Below the pieces are notes generated by a model. That model was given only the letters and a program-made list of their open reading frames with translations. It was not told where the DNA came from and did no database searches. From assembly GCA_903813345.2 (NCBI GenBank), contig CAIIXF020000007.1, positions 935,730-999,729 of the forward strand: a stretch of DNA of 64,000 bases, given 5' to 3'. Position numbers and translations under genes: made by a program. This document shows positions 25,374 through 39,800 of the stretch, piece by piece. Origin of the DNA: Owenia fusiformis (Eukaryota; Annelida; Polychaeta; Sabellida; Oweniidae). The number at the start of each line of letters is the position of its first letter. Position 1 is the stretch's first letter.

Positions 25374-25959
25374 CACCCCAGTCACATTTCCTACAGCGAC
25401 CGTGCGGTCTATCATTTCTGCGGCCAGTAACATTTCTACGCTCGCCGTGGAATTTCTGCGCTCTCATACTTTTGCAGTCACATTTTCCACGGCAGCCGCA
25501 CGGTGAATTTTAAATTTCTGTTGATAAATAATACTTTTTCATTTTATTTACATCGGGACAATTTATAAATGTTATTCATAGTGCTAGGATGTAATATCAA
25601 ATGAAAAGTGATCGTGAAACATTGACAAACTAGAGATCGAACGATCTAAGATTGCAAGCAATCTTACGGAGGCCCTATATTCGTTTCTGAACATTCAAAG
25701 GCCAGCCAAAGGTCAAATCTCTAATACAAGGTCATATATGAACTCCAGACAACTTGTAGATGATTTTTAAAAAAGGTTGGTCGAATTAATGCAAGTTGAA
25801 ATTTGACCTTGAAAAATTCCGAAATTTGACCTTTTTTCAGTTTTGAGCTATAATATCTCAAAACTGGAGCCAAATTTTAATAGATAATCAATTGCTAATA
25901 TGTGTAGAACCTTTAGTAGAGGAATATATATTCTGACTTTCATTTCAAAATATTGATTT

Positions 25960-26480
25960 GCAGAGCTGTCAAGTGTCCCGCGAATGGCGGGATTATCCCG
26001 CGAATTTGATCAAAATTAGGCTAATTCGCGTGTCCCGCATTGTCCCGCGAAGTCCCGCAAAATGTGGCTTTGACCTCCGCGAATTTCCGAAATTGTTGCA
26101 ATCCCCTATATTTTGATTATCTTATCTTATATAAGAAGCTAAGTTTTTGCACTTTTGAGGAGTAAAGTTTACCTAATTTTAAGTACCTAGCATGCTGTTG
26201 TTTGGTATCAAAATAAAGGGGAAGGGTTCAACTTTCATTTTAATTACGAAAATAGGGATGTAGGTCACAAATAGTTCCAACGTTGGCCTTTTTACTACCC
26301 GTGTGGCCTTCATCTCAGAACTGAGCAAATGTTAGCAAACGCGAGTTACGATAAATGTACGCTGATATCTAGAAAGGGTTTGTATAAAAAACCGGGTACC
26401 GGGTAGTAAATCCTCCATGCTGGGTTCAAACTTGGTACCCGGTACCCGGTCAAAAAAACGGGTACCCAAAAAACGAAAAA
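25960..26480. repeat. Decayed insertions with TCCCGCGAA and GGTACCCGG strings
   Basis: About 25964-26100 has AGCTGTCAAGTGTCCCGCG and repeated TCCCGCGAA motifs. About 26389-26470 has palindromic GGTACCCGG strings. Both interrupt the M3 body. I could not find the opposite ends. Confidence 0.45.
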
Positions 26481-26497
26481 TACGAATATATAACATA

Positions 26498-28420
26498 ACT
26501 AGATTTGTGAAATTGAACAAGTTCAATTTAAGACTCCAGATTTATTTGACCTAGATAGATCAGTAAAGAGCTGAGTAAGTAACTGAGTAATTAGCTGAGT
26601 AAGTACCTTAGTAGTAGTTGAGTAAGTAGCTGAGTAAGTAACTGGGTAAAAAGCTGAGTAGGTAGCTGAGTAAGTACCTGAGTTAGTAGCTGAGTAAGTT
26701 GCTAAGTAAGTAATAACTAATAAAGTAATTGAGTAAGTAGTCAAATAAGTAGCTGAGTAGGTAGAGAGGTAAAGTAGGGTATGCAGGAATTTTTGAAAGT
26801 TTATTTGATCAATCTGCATTGTGAATACTGGCAAGTGCGAATTTCAAACTTCAAAATTGCGTAGAAAAAAACCGGGGGTCGGATTGCAATTTTAATTTCA
26901 GATCCGGATTCCTGAGGAAATTCTACCCCTAATTCATAACTCATACGTTAAATTTGGAGAACTTTTTATTTTGACCTACATTTCGATCACCATATCTCAA
27001 AAGTGGGTCAAAAAACTTCTTGACGGCAAAAAGTTAACATTATTAGCACACTCTTTGCTACATGTATACAAAATTTCGAAGAATATCATTGAAGTGTAGT
27101 GTCCGAATTGCGAAAATAAGAAAAAACTATGAATTTGACCTAGATTTTGAGCTAGGTATTTTGGTGTCCAAATTTTGAAGGAAAGTAGCTTTTGAGGTCC
27201 CCTTCTTCTATGGGCTTTCATTATGTTTAGCTGTACTCATTCTATATCTTGTATTTTTACACTTCAAAAAATTATTCAGTCCCATTGATTTAACATGGGG
27301 CACCAAATTTAGCGATTTTTGAGCTTTCAAAACGTCATAACTTCTGAACAAGATGTCGAATCGAAATTTAGTTTGCAGATTCGGATTCCTGACAAAATTC
27401 TACCCCTAATTCATAACTCATACGTTAAATTTAGAATTTTTTCTTTTGACCTACTTTTTGGACACGCCATAACTTCCGAACCGGAAGTCGGATCGAAATT
27501 TGGTTTGCAGATTCAGATTCCTGACAAAATTCTACCCCTAATTCATAACTCATAAGTTAAATTTGAAGAATTTTTTATTTTGACCTACTTTTGGGACACC
27601 ATATCTCAAAAGTGGGTCAAAATACTTCCTGACGGCAAAAGGCTAACACTATTAGCACACTCTTGGCTACATGTATACACAATTTCGAATAATATAATTA
27701 AAGTGTAGTGTCAGAATCGCAAAAATAAGGAAAAACTTTGAATTTGACCTAGATTTTGACCTAGGCATTTTTGTGTCCAAATTTTTAAGCTAGATGGCTT
27801 TTGAGGTCCCCTTCTTTTAAAAGCTTCCATTATATTTAGCTGAACTCAGTCTATATTTCGTATTTTTCACTTCAAAAAAATCTTTTTTCCCATTGACTTA
27901 ACATGGGCACCAAATTTAGCGATTTTTGAGCTTTCAAAACGCCATAACTTCCGTACTAGATGTCGGATCGAAATTTGGTTTGCAGATTCAGGTTCCTGAG
28001 ATCATTCTACACTTACTTCATACCTCACATGCTGAATTTGGAGAATTTTTTGTTCTGACCTACTTTCCGGACGTCATATCTCAAAATCGGTACGAGTAAT
28101 CAAAAATCTGATGGCATATCTTTGAAAGAGCTGTTTCTAAGCTACATGATGAAAAAAAGACAAAGTTGTTTCAATAAATAACGACGAAGATAATTGAAAG
28201 AATGTTGAAAATGCAAGATTTGACCTAGTTCTTGACCTTTGACCTAGATAAAAATTTGACCTAATTTCCCATCATCCCAGATACATTCCCTAGTTAATCA
28301 TGTAAGCAGCTTAAAGTAAGCTCTTCTAGTTGGTGAGAAATCTGGGAAGGAGGAAGAAGAATAATAATAATAAAGAAAACTGGCAAAAGCAATAGACTCC
28401 AGATTTTCATCTGGAGTCTA
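26498..28420 (+). mobile_element. Complete Helentron-like (HINE/DINE-type) element, type M1 reference copy
   Basis: The 5' end reads ACTAGATTTGTG, then the palindrome AAATTGAACAAGTTCAATTT, then motif M1 AGACTCCAGAT. The 3' end is a hairpin at 28393-28420 made of TAGACTCCAGAT and its inverse ATCTGGAGTCTA, followed by AATTA. The core has a tandem repeat of about 12 bp, AGCTGAGTAAGT (26569-26764), then modules with CATAACTTCCGAACC-like and TATCTCAAAAGTGGGTCAAA strings. A 5' subterminal motif repeated in a 3' hairpin plus a tandem-repeat core is the layout described for DINE-1/HINE elements of the Helentron group. Assignment is by structure only; there is no Rep/helicase here. Confidence 0.7.
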
Positions 28421-30565
28421 ATTAGATTATGAGAAAACGTGTAAGATTTGTTTTGAATTTGCAAAAATGTATGTAACATGATTCAAAATTGAGCTAGAAA
28501 TTTTGACCTTTTTCAGTTTTTGAGCTCTTATATCTCAAAACTGGTGCAAAATTTTAATAGATAATCAAATGCTAATATGTGGAGAAAAAGTGGAGGAATA
28601 TATATTTAGACTTTCATTAAACTATATTGATTTGTAGTAACAAATTTTGAGAAACTTGGAAAACACAGTTTGTGATTTAATTCAATGACCTTGACCCTTG
28701 ACCTTGCAAAATTTACTTTTTTGGACCTCTTCGGGTCTTTTGTGATTAAATGCACTTAAATTTAATCCAGAAAATCGATTTGTAAAATCAACTTTTTTGA
28801 CCTTTCGGAGGTCACTGAAGGTCAACAAAATGTCGAGGGTCAAAAGTAAGGTAAGATTTGGAATCCTGAGAACTTGTAGATGAGTTTTAAAAAAAGGTTT
28901 GGTCAATTTAGATCAAGTTGAAATTTGACCTTGAAAATTTTCGAAAATTGACCTTTTTCAGTTTTGGAGCTCTAATATCTTAAAACTGGTGCAACATTTT
29001 AAAAGATAATCAGTTGCCAATATGTGTAGAACCTTTAGAGGAATATATATACAGACTTTCATCAAAAAATATTGATTTGTAGTCACCAATTTTGAGAAAC
29101 TTGGAAAACACAGTTTGTGATTTAATTCAATGACCTTGACCTTTGACCTTGCAAATTTTACTTTTTTGGATCTCTTGAGGTCTTTTGTGATTAAATGCAC
29201 CTAAATTTGAATCCAGAAAATTGATTTGAAAAATCAACTTTTTTGACCTTTCGGAGGTCACTGAAGGTCAACAAAAGGTCAAAGGTCAAAAGTAAGGTAA
29301 GATTTGGAATCCTGAGAATTTGCATATGAGTTTTAAAAAAAAGTTTGGTCAATTTAGATCAAGTTAAAATTTGACCTTGAAAATTTTCGAAATTCGACCT
29401 TTTTCAGTTTTTGAGCTCTGATATCTCAAAACTGGTGCAAAATGTTAATAGATAATCAATTGCTAATATGTGAAGAACCTTTAGATGAATATATATTCAG
29501 TCTTTCATGGAAAAATATTGATTTGTAGTCATAAACTTTGAGAAACTTAGAAAACACAGTTTGTGATCTTGTTTGATAACCTTGAACCTTGACCTTGAAA
29601 ATTTTACTTTTTTAGACCTCAGTATATCTTTTCTGATTGAATTAATTTAAATTTGAATCCAGAAAATTAATTTGAAAAATCAACTTTTTTTGACCTTTCG
29701 AAGGTCACTGAAGGTCAACTAAATGTCATAGGTCAAAACTAAGGTCAGATTTGAGTTCCTGAGATCTTGTAGATGCTTTTTAAAAAAAAGTTTGGTCAAT
29801 TTAGAGCAAGTTGAAATTTGACCTTGAAAAATTTCGAAATTCGACCTTTTTTCAGTTTTTGTGTTCTAATATCTCAAAACTGGAGCAAAATTTTAATAAA
29901 TAGTCAATTGCTAATATGTGGAGAACCTTTAGAGGAATATATATTCTGACTTTCAGTAAAGAAAATTGATTTTTAGTCTCAAATTTTGAGAAACTTAAAA
30001 AACACAGTTTGTGATTTCGTTTGATGACCTTGACCTTTGACCTTGCAAATTTTACTTTTTTGGATCTCTTGGGGTCTTTTGTGATTAAATGCACCTAAAT
30101 TTGAATCCAGAAAATTGATTTAAAAAAATAAACTTTTTTGACCTTTCGGAGGTCACTGAAGGTCGACAAAAGGTCAAAGGTCAGATTTGGAATCCTGAGA
30201 ACTTGTAGATGAGTTTTAAAGAAAAAATTGGTCAATTTGAAGCAAGTTGAAAAAATACCTTTTTTGACCTTTTTTTGACCTCAATATCTCAAAATCTAGG
30301 CAAAATTTCCCTAGACGGCAAAAGGCTTAGACTAATAGAATACTAATATCTATCTGTATGCAAAAATTCAGCCAAAAATATTGAAGTGTAGTGTCAGGAT
30401 TTGAGAAACTTGAAAAAAACTTAGATTTGACCTAGATTTTGACCTTTGACCTTGACCTAGATATGAACTAATTTCCCGACAAGTCCAGCCCAGGTCCCTA
30501 ATAGGACTATATATGAGATAAGTCAAAGCTAGCTGGAAGTTGGAGAAAAAATGCTAAAAAGAATA
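28421..30565 (+). repeat. M3 body: tandem 400-450 bp modules rich in TGACCT
   Basis: The modules recur with starts near 28500, 28950, 29400 and 29850. Each runs through ATATCTCAAAACTGGTGCAA, TAGATAATCAATTGCTAATA, TATATATTCAGACTTTCAT, GAGAAACTTGGAAAACACAG, TGACCTTGACCTTTGACCTT, and GACCTTTCGGAGGTCACTGA. The short minus-strand frames found in several copies are by-products of this repetition, not genes. Confidence 0.85.
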
Positions 30566-33500
30566 ACTAGATTTTGGAAATTGAACGAGTTCAATTTCAG
30601 ACTCCAGATCTAGACTTTTTTTAGCCGAGTCATCCAGAATAAGCCAAGTCATCCAAAATGAACTAAGTCATCAAGAAAAAGAAGGATGGATGGATGGATG
30701 GATGGATGAAAAAGGAAGGAAGGATAGGATAGAATAGGAAGGAACGATAGGATAGAATAGGAAAGAAGGATAGAATAGAATAGGAAGAAGGGATAGAATA
30801 GGAAGGAGAGGAAACGAAGCAAGGGTAGATAGGAAGGATAGGATAGGATCAGAAAGGAAGGATGGATGCATTTTTCAATATTTTCTTCTCTACTCTTGAC
30901 TTTCTATCAGGATACCATCAGATCGATTTTTCTTGAAATTTCAAAACGCCATAACTTCCGAACCGGAAGTCGGATCGAAATTTGATTTGTAGATTCAGAT
31001 TCCTGACAAAATTCTCCCCCTAATTCATAACTCATACGTTAAATTTGGCGAATTTTTATTTTGACCTACTTTTCGGACACTTCGGAACCGGAAGTCGGAT
31101 TGAAATTTGGTTTGTAGATTCGGATTTCTGAGAAAATTCTACTCTTAATTCATAACTCAAACGTTAAATTTGGAGAACTTTTTATTTTGACCTACTTTTC
31201 AGACACCATATCTCAAAAGTGGGTCAAAATACTTTCTGACGGCAAAAGGCTAACGCTATTTATTAGCACACTCTTGGCTACATGTATACACAATTTCGAG
31301 GAATATAATTAAAGTGTAGTGTCAGAATCGCAAAAATAAGGATAAACTATAAATTTGACCTAGATTTTGACCTAGGGATTTTTGTGTCCAAATTTTGAAG
31401 TTAGGTAGCCTTCGAGGTTCCCTTCTTACATAGGCTTTCATTATTTTAAGCTGTACTTAGTCTATATCTCGTATTTTACACTTCAAAAATTTTTTTGTTC
31501 CCATTGACATAACACGGGGCACTAAATTTAGCGATTTTTGAGCTTTCAAAATGTAATAACTTCCGAACCAAAAGTCGGATCGAAATTTGGTTTGCAGATT
31601 GGGATTCCTGAGAAAATTCTATACTTAATTCATAACTCAAATGTTAGATTTGGAGAAATTTATATTTTGACCTACTTTTCGGACACCATATCTCAAAAGT
31701 GGGGCAAAATACTTTCTGACGGCAAAAGGCTAACACTATAAGCACACTCTTGGCTACATGCATACAAAATTTCGAGGAATATAATTAAAGTGTAGTGTCA
31801 GAATCGCAAAAATAAGGATAAACTATGAATTTGACCTAGATTTTGACCTAGGGATTTTTGTGTCCAAATTTTGAAGTTAGGTAGCCTTCGAGGTTCCCTT
31901 CTTTCATAGGCTTTCATTATATTTAGCTGAACTCAGTCTATATTTCGTATTTTTCACTTCAAAAAAATCTTTTTCCCCATTGACTTAACATGGGCACCAA
32001 ATTTAGCGATTTTTGAGCTTTCAAAACGCCATAACTTCCGAACCGGAAGTCTGATTCGAATTTGGTTTTCAGATTCGGAATCCTGATAAAATTTCCTATA
32101 AGACCAATATCCTGGACATTTGATTCGGAGAACCTTTTTTTGGACCTCGTTTTCGGACACTGATATCTCGAAATCTGTTTGAGATATCAAAAAACTAAAT
32201 CGACCCTAGGTTTTCTACTTTTTTATAAGGAACACAATGAAAAAAAACCGGATCGAAAATATTGAAGGACGACCGAGAAAATCGAAAAAAGTGACAAAGT
32301 ACTGGATTTGACCTAGTTCTTGACCTTTGACCTAGATAAAAATTTGACCCAATTTCCGAGGAACTAGATTCTGGACCTAAATTGACCAAATGACTGACTT
32401 TACTGAAAACCTTATGGTTATTGAGAAAACTGGTTTAGAATAAGAATAAGAATAAGAACTAGACTTTGGAAATTGAACGAAGTTCAATTTCAGACTCCAG
32501 ATCTAGACTTTTTTAAGCCCAGTCATCTAAAATAAGCCGAGTCATCCAGAATAAGCTGAGTCATCCAGAATAAGATGGATGGATAAAATAGGAAGGTAGG
32601 ATAGGATAGAATGGGAAGGAACGATAGGATAGAATAAGAAAGAAGGATAGGATAGAACAGAATAGGAAGAAAGGATATGATAGGAGAGGATAGGAAGGAT
32701 AGGAAGGAAGGATAGATAGGAAGGATAGGATAGGATAGGATCAGATAGGAAGGATGGATTAATTTTTCAATATTTTCTTCTGTACTCTTGACTTTCTATC
32801 AGGATACCATCAGTTCGATTTTCCGAAATTTCAAAACGGCATAACTTCCGAACTGGAAGTCGGATCGAAATTTGATTTAAGGATTCGGATTCCTGACAAA
32901 ATTCTACCCCTAATTCATAACTCATACGTTAAATTTGGCGAATTTTTATTTTGACCTACTTTTTGGACACGCCATAACTTCGGAACCGGAAGTCGGATCA
33001 AAATTCGGTTTGCAGATTCAGATTTCTGAGAAAATTCTATTATTAATTCATAACTCAAACGTTAAATTTGGAGAACTTTTTATTTTGACCTACTTTTCTT
33101 ACACCATATCTCAAAAGTGGGTCAAAATACTTTCTGACGGCAAAAGGTTAACACTATTAGCACACTCTTGGCTACACGTATACAAAATTTCGAACAATAT
33201 AATTAAAGTGTAGTGTCAGAATCGCAAAAATAAGGAAAAACTTTGAATTTGACCTAGATTTTGACCTAGGCCCTGGACTTGATTTAGACCTAGATTTGAC
33301 TTGGACCTGGACTTGGACCTGGACTTGGATTGAATGAGAAGGAAGAATAGGATATAATAGGAAGGAAGGATAGGAAGGAAGGATAGATAGGAAGGGAGAA
33401 TCATCCAGAATAAGATCATCTAGATAGAAAGGATAGGATAGACCTAGATTTTGATCTAGGTCCTGGACTGGATTTGGACCTAGACTTGACTTGGACAAAA

Positions 33501-34061
33501 CTGGACTTGGACCTGGACTTGACCTTGACTTGGACCTCAAAATGGACTGGACTGGTATTTTTTCAATTTTATTTCACTTTTCTTGACATTCTATGAGGGT
33601 ACCATCAGATCGATTTTTCTCGAACTTTCAAAACGTCATAACTCCTGAACCGGAAGTCGGATTTCAATTCGGTTTTCAGATTCAGAATCCTGAGAAAATT
33701 TCCTATAAGACTAATATCCTGGACATTGGATTCGGAGAACTTTTTTTCGGACCTCGTTTTCGGACACTGATATCTCGAAATCGGTTCGAGATATCAAAAA
33801 ACTAAATCGACCCTAGCTTTCCTACTTTTTTATGAGGAACACAATGAAAAAAACCTGGATCGAAAATACTGAAGGACGACTGAGAAAATCGAAAAAAGTG
33901 ACAAAGTACTGGATTTGACCCAGTTCCTGACCTTTGACCTAGATAAAAATTTGACCCAATTTCCAAACAACTAGATACTGAACCCAAATGAACTATATAA
34001 TGGTCTTTATTGGATACCTTATGGTTAAGGAGAAAACGTGTTTAGAATAATAATAATAATA

Positions 34062-36888
34062 ACTAGATTTTGGAAATTGAACGAAGTTCAATTTCAGACT
34101 CCAGATCTAGACTTTTTTTTAGCCGAGTCATCCAGAATAAGCCGAGTCATCCAGAATAAGCTGAGTCATCTAGAAAGAGATGGATAAATAAAATAGGAAG
34201 GTAGGATAGGATAGAATAGGAAAGAACGATAGGATAGAATAAGAAAGAAGGATAGGATGGAATAGAATAGGAAGAAAGGATAGGATAGGATAGGAAGGAT
34301 AGGAAGGAAAAGATATGAAGGAAGGATAGATAGGAAGGATAGGGTAGGATGAGATAGGAAGGATGGATGAATTTTTCAATATTTTCTTCTCTACTCTTGA
34401 CTTTCTATCAGGATACCATCAGATCGATTTTTCTCGAAATTTCAAAACGCTATCACTTCCGAACCGGAAGTCGGATCGAAATTTGGTTTGCAGATTCGGA
34501 TTTCTGACAAAATTCTACCCCTTATTCATAACTCATACGTTAAATTTGGAGATTTTTTATTTTGACCTACTTTTCGGACACGCCATAACTTCCGAACCGG
34601 AAGTTGGATCGAAATTTGGTTTGCAGATTCGGATTCCTGACAGAATTTTACTCTTATTTCATAACTCAGATATTAAATTTGAAGAACTTTGTATTTTGAC
34701 CTACTTTTCGGACACCATATCTCAAAAGTGGGTCAAAATACTTTCTGACGGCAAAAGGCTAACACTATTAGCATTTTCTTGGCTACATGTATACACAATT
34801 TCAAAGAATATAATTAAAGTGTAGTGTCAGAATCGAAAAAATAAGGAAAACCTATGAATTTGACCTAGATTTTGACCTAGGCATTTCGGTGTCCAAATTT
34901 TGAAGCTAGATGGCTTTTGAGGTCCCCTTCTTTTAAAGGCTTTGATTATATGAAGCTGAACTCAGTCTATATTCCGTATTTTTCACTTCAAAAAAATATT
35001 TTTTCCCATTGACTTAACATGGGCACCAAATTTAGCGATTTTTGAGTTTTCAAAACGCCATAACTTCCGAATCGGAAGTCGGATCGAAATTTCGTTTTCA
35101 GTTTCGGAATCCTGAGAAAATTTCCTATAAGACTAATATCCTGGACATTTGATTTAGAGAACTTTTTTTTGGACCTCGTTTTCGGACACTGATATCTCGA
35201 AATCGGTTTGAGATATCAAAAAACTAAATCGACCCTAGATTTCCTACTTTTTTATAAGGAACACAATGAAAAAAAAACGGATCGAAAATATTGAAGGACG
35301 ACCGAGAAAACCGAAAAAAGTGACAAAGTACTGGATTTGACCTAGTTCTTGACCTTTGACCTAGATAAAAATTTGACCCAATTTCCGAGGAACTAGATAC
35401 TGAACATAAATTGACCAAATGATTGACTTTACTGAAGACCTTATGGTTATTGAGAAAACTTGCTTAGAATAATAAGAATAAGAATAACTAGATTTTGGAA
35501 ATTGAACGAAGTTCAATTTCAGACTCCAGATCTAGACTTTTTTTTAGCCGAGTCATCCAGAATAAGCCGAGTCATCCAGAATAAGCTGAGTCATCTAGAA
35601 AGAGATGGATAAATAAAATAGGAAGGTAGGATAGGATAGAATAAGAAAGAAGGATAGGATGGAATAGAATAGGAAGAAAGGATAGGATAGGATAGGAAGG
35701 ATAGGAAGGAAAAGATATGAAGGAAGGATAGATAGGAAGGATAGGGTAGGATGAGATAGGAAGGATGGATGAATTTTTCAATATTTTCTTCTCTACTCTT
35801 GACTTTCTATCAGGATACCATCAGATCGATTTTTCTCGAAATTTCAAAACGCTATCACTTCCGAACCGGAAGTCGGATCGAAATTTGGTTTGCAGATTCG
35901 GATTTCTGACAAAATTCTACCCCTTATTCATAACTCATACGTTAAATTTGGAGATTTTTTATTTTGACCTACTTTTCGGACACGCCATAACTTCCGAACC
36001 GGAAGTTGGATCGAAATTTGGTTTGCAGATTCGGATTCCTGACAGAATTTTACTCTTATTTCATAACTCAGATATTAAATTTGAAGAACTTTGTATTTTG
36101 ACCTACTTTTCGGACACCATATCTCAAAAGTGGGTCAAAATACTTTCTGACGGCAAAAGGCTAACACTATTAGCATTTTCTTGGCTACATGTATACACAA
36201 TTTCAAAGAATATAATTAAAGTGTAGTGTCAGAATCGAAAAAATAAGGAAAACCTATGAATTTGACCTAGATTTTGACCTAGGCATTTCGGTGTCCAAAT
36301 TTTGAAGCTAGATGGCTTTTGAGGTCCCCTTCTTTTAAAGGCTTTGATTATATGAAGCTGAACTCAGTCTATATTCCGTATTTTTCACTTCAAAAAAATA
36401 TTTTTTCCCATTGACTTAACATGGGCACCAAATTTAGCGATTTTTGAGTTTTCAAAACGCCATAACTTCCGAATCGGAAGTCGGATCGAAATTTCGTTTT
36501 CAGTTTCGGAATCCTGAGAAAATTTCCTATAAGACTAATATCCTGGACATTTGATTTAGAGAACTTTTTTTTGGACCTCGTTTTCGGACACTGATATCTC
36601 GAAATCGGTTTGAGATATCAAAAAACTAAATCGACCCTAGATTTCCTACTTTTTTATAAGGAACACAATGAAAAAAAAACGGATCGAAAATATTGAAGGA
36701 CGACCGAGAAAACCGAAAAAAGTGACAAAGTACTGGATTTGACCTAGTTCTTGACCTTTGACCTAGATAAAAATTTGACCCAATTTCCGAGGAACTAGAT
36801 ACTGAACATAAATTGACCAAATGATTGACTTTACTGAAGACCTTATGGTTATTGAGAAAACTTGCTTAGAATAATAAGAATAAGAATA
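34062..36888 (+). repeat. Two identical consecutive M1 units
   Basis: Unit 34062-35486 and unit 35487-36888 look identical along their length except for a 23-bp deletion in the GGATA-rich part of the second. The next units (36889, 38289) differ at scattered sites. This points to a very recent tandem duplication, or to an assembly artefact. Confidence 0.85.
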
Positions 36889-39800
36889 ACTAGATTTTGG
36901 AAATTGAACGAAGTTCAATTTCAGACTCCAGATCTAGACTTTTTTTTAGCCGAGTCATCCAGAATAAGCCGAGTCATCCAGAATAAGCTGAGTCATCTAG
37001 AAAGAGATGGATAAATAAAATAGGAAGGTAGGATAGGATAGAATAAGAAAGAAGGATAGGATAGAATAGAATAGGAAGAAAGGATAGGATAGGATAGGAT
37101 AGGAAGGAAAAGATATGAAGGAAGGATAGATAGGAAGGATAGGGTAGGATGAGATAGGAAGGATGGATGAATTTTTCAATATTTTCTTCTCTACTCTTGA
37201 CTTTCTATCAGGATACCATCAGATCGATTTTTCTCGAAATTTCAAAACGCTATCACTTCCGAACCGGAAGTCGGATCGAAATTTGGTTTTCAGATTCGGA
37301 TTCCTGACAAAATTCTACCCGTAATTCATAACTCATACGTTAAATTTGGAGATTTTTTATTTTGACCTACTTTTCGGACACGCCATAACTTCCGAACCGG
37401 AAGTCGGATTGAAATTTGGTTTGCAGATTCGGATTCCTGGCAGAATTCTACCCTTAATTCATAACTCATATATTCAATTTGGAGAACTTTTATTTTGACC
37501 TACTTTTCGGACACCATATCTCAAAAGTGGGTCAAAATACTTTCTGACGGCAAAAGGCTAACACTATTAGCATATTCTTGGCTACATGTATACAGAATTT
37601 CGAAGAATATAATTAAAGTGTAGTGTCAGAATCGAAAAAAAAAGGAAAACCTATGAATTTGACCTAGATTTTGACCTAGGCATTTCGGTGTCCAAATTGT
37701 GAAGCTAGATGGCTTTTGAGGTCCCCTTCTTTTAAAGGCTTTGATTACATGAAGCTGAACTCAGTCTATATTCCGTATTTTTCACTTCAAAAAAATATTT
37801 TTTCCCATTGACTTAACATGGGCACCAAATTTAGCGATTTTTGAGTTTTCAAAACGCCATAACTTCCGAACTGGTAGTCAGATCCAAATTTCGTTTTCAG
37901 ATTCGGAATCCTGAGAAAATTTCCTATAAGACTAATATCCTGGACATTTGATTCGGAGAACTTTGTTTTTGACCTCGTTTTCGGACACTGATATCTCGAA
38001 ATCGGTTTGAGATATCAAAAAACTAAATCGAACCTAGGTTTCCTACTTTTTTATAAGGAACACAATGAAAAAAAACCGGATCAAAAATATTGAAGGACGA
38101 CCGAGAAAATCGAAAAAAGTGACAAAGTACTGGATTTGACCTAGTTCTTGACCTTTGACCTAGATAAAAATTTGACCCAATTTCCGAGGAACTAGATTCT
38201 GAACCTAAATTGACCAAATGACTGACTTTACTAAAAACCTTATGGTTATTGAGAAAACTGGTTTAGAATAATAAGAATAAGAATAATAACTAGATTTTGG
38301 AAATTGAACGAAGTTCAATTTCAGACTCCAGATCTAGACTTTTTTTAGCCGAGTCATCCAGAATAAGCCGAGTCATCCAGAATAAGCTGAGTCATCTAGA
38401 AAGAGATGGATAAATAAAATAGGAAGGTAGGATAGGATAGAATAGGAAAGAACGATAGGATAGAATGAGAAAGAAGGATAGGATAGAATAGAATAGGAAG
38501 AAAGGATAGGATAGGATAGGAAGGATAGGAAGGAAAAGATATGAAGGAAGGATAGATAGGAAGGATAGGGTAGGATGAGATAGGAAGGATGGATGAATTT
38601 TTCAATATTTTCTTCTCTACTCTTGACTTTCTATCAGGATACCATCAGATCGATTTTTCTCGAAATTTCAAAACACTATCACTTCCGAACCGGAAGTCGG
38701 ATCGAAATTTGGTTTGCAGATTCGGATTCCTGACAAAATTCTACCCCTAATTCATAACTCATACGTTAAATTTGGAGATTTTTTATTTTGACCTACTTTT
38801 CGGACACGCCATAACTTCCGAACCAGAAGTCGGATCGACATTTGGTTTGCAGATTCAGATTCCTGACAAAATTCTATACTTAATTCATAACTCATATATT
38901 CAATTTGGAGAACTTTTTATTTTGACCTACTTTTCGGACACCATATCTCAAAAGTGGGTCAAAATACTTTCTGACGGCAAAAGGCTAACACTATTAGCAT
39001 ATTCTTAGCTACATGTATACACAATTTCGAAGAATATAATTAAAGTGTAGTGTCAGAATCGAAAAAATAAGGAAAACCTATGAATTTGACCTAGATTTTG
39101 ACCTAGGCATTTTGGTGTTCAAATTGTGAAGCTAGATGGCTTTTGAGGTCCCCTTCTTTTAAAGGCTTTGATTATATGAAGCTGAACTCAGTCTATATTC
39201 CGTATTTTTCACTTCAAAAAAATATTTTTTCCCATTGACTTAACATGGGCACCAAATTTAGCGATTTTTGGGTTTTCAAAACGCCATAACTTCCGAACCG
39301 GAAGTCAGATCCAAATTTCGTTTTCAGATTCGGAATCCTGAGCAAATTTTTTATAAGACTAATATCCTCGACATTTGATTTGGAGAACTTTTTTTTGGAC
39401 CTCGTTTTCGGACACTGATATCTCGAAATCGGTTTGAGATATCAAAAAACTAAATCGACCCTAGGATTCCTACTTTTTTATGAGGAACACAATGAAAAAA
39501 AACCGGATCGAAAATATTGAAGGACGACCGAGAAAATCGAAAAAAGTGACAAAGTACTGGATTTGACCTAGTTCTTGACCTTTGACCTAGATAAAAATTT
39601 GACCCAATTTCCGAGGAACTAGATACTGGACATAAATTGACTGAATAATGATCTTTATTGGAAGCCTTATGGTTATCGAGAAAACTGGGAAAGAATAATA
39701 AGAAAGAATAATAAAGAATAACTAGATTTTGGAAATTGAACGAGTTCAATTTCAGACTCCAGATCTAGACTTTTTTTAGCCGAGTCATCCAGAATAAGCC

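Noticed and set aside
26569-26764. AGCTGAGTAAGT repeats considered as a CRISPR-like array
   Set aside because: The units follow one another without spacers and are imperfect; this is a minisatellite in a eukaryotic element.
30671-30871. Frames rich in PSYPILSFLP-type peptides on the minus strand
   Set aside because: They are translations of the GGATA/GGAAG microsatellite-like tract, not proteins.
34363-36226. Identical 153-residue open frames at 34363-34824 and 35765-36226
   Set aside because: They are identical because the whole 1.4-kb unit is duplicated. The two internal modules of each are read in different frames, and neighbouring units break the frame. No known domain is visible.
35224-36820. 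Recurring 64-residue minus-strand frames (M.NL.S.SSSSEIGSNFYL... type)
   Set aside because: They recur with the repeat unit and carry frame changes in other copies; they read through TGACCT-rich sequence and are best seen as by-products.
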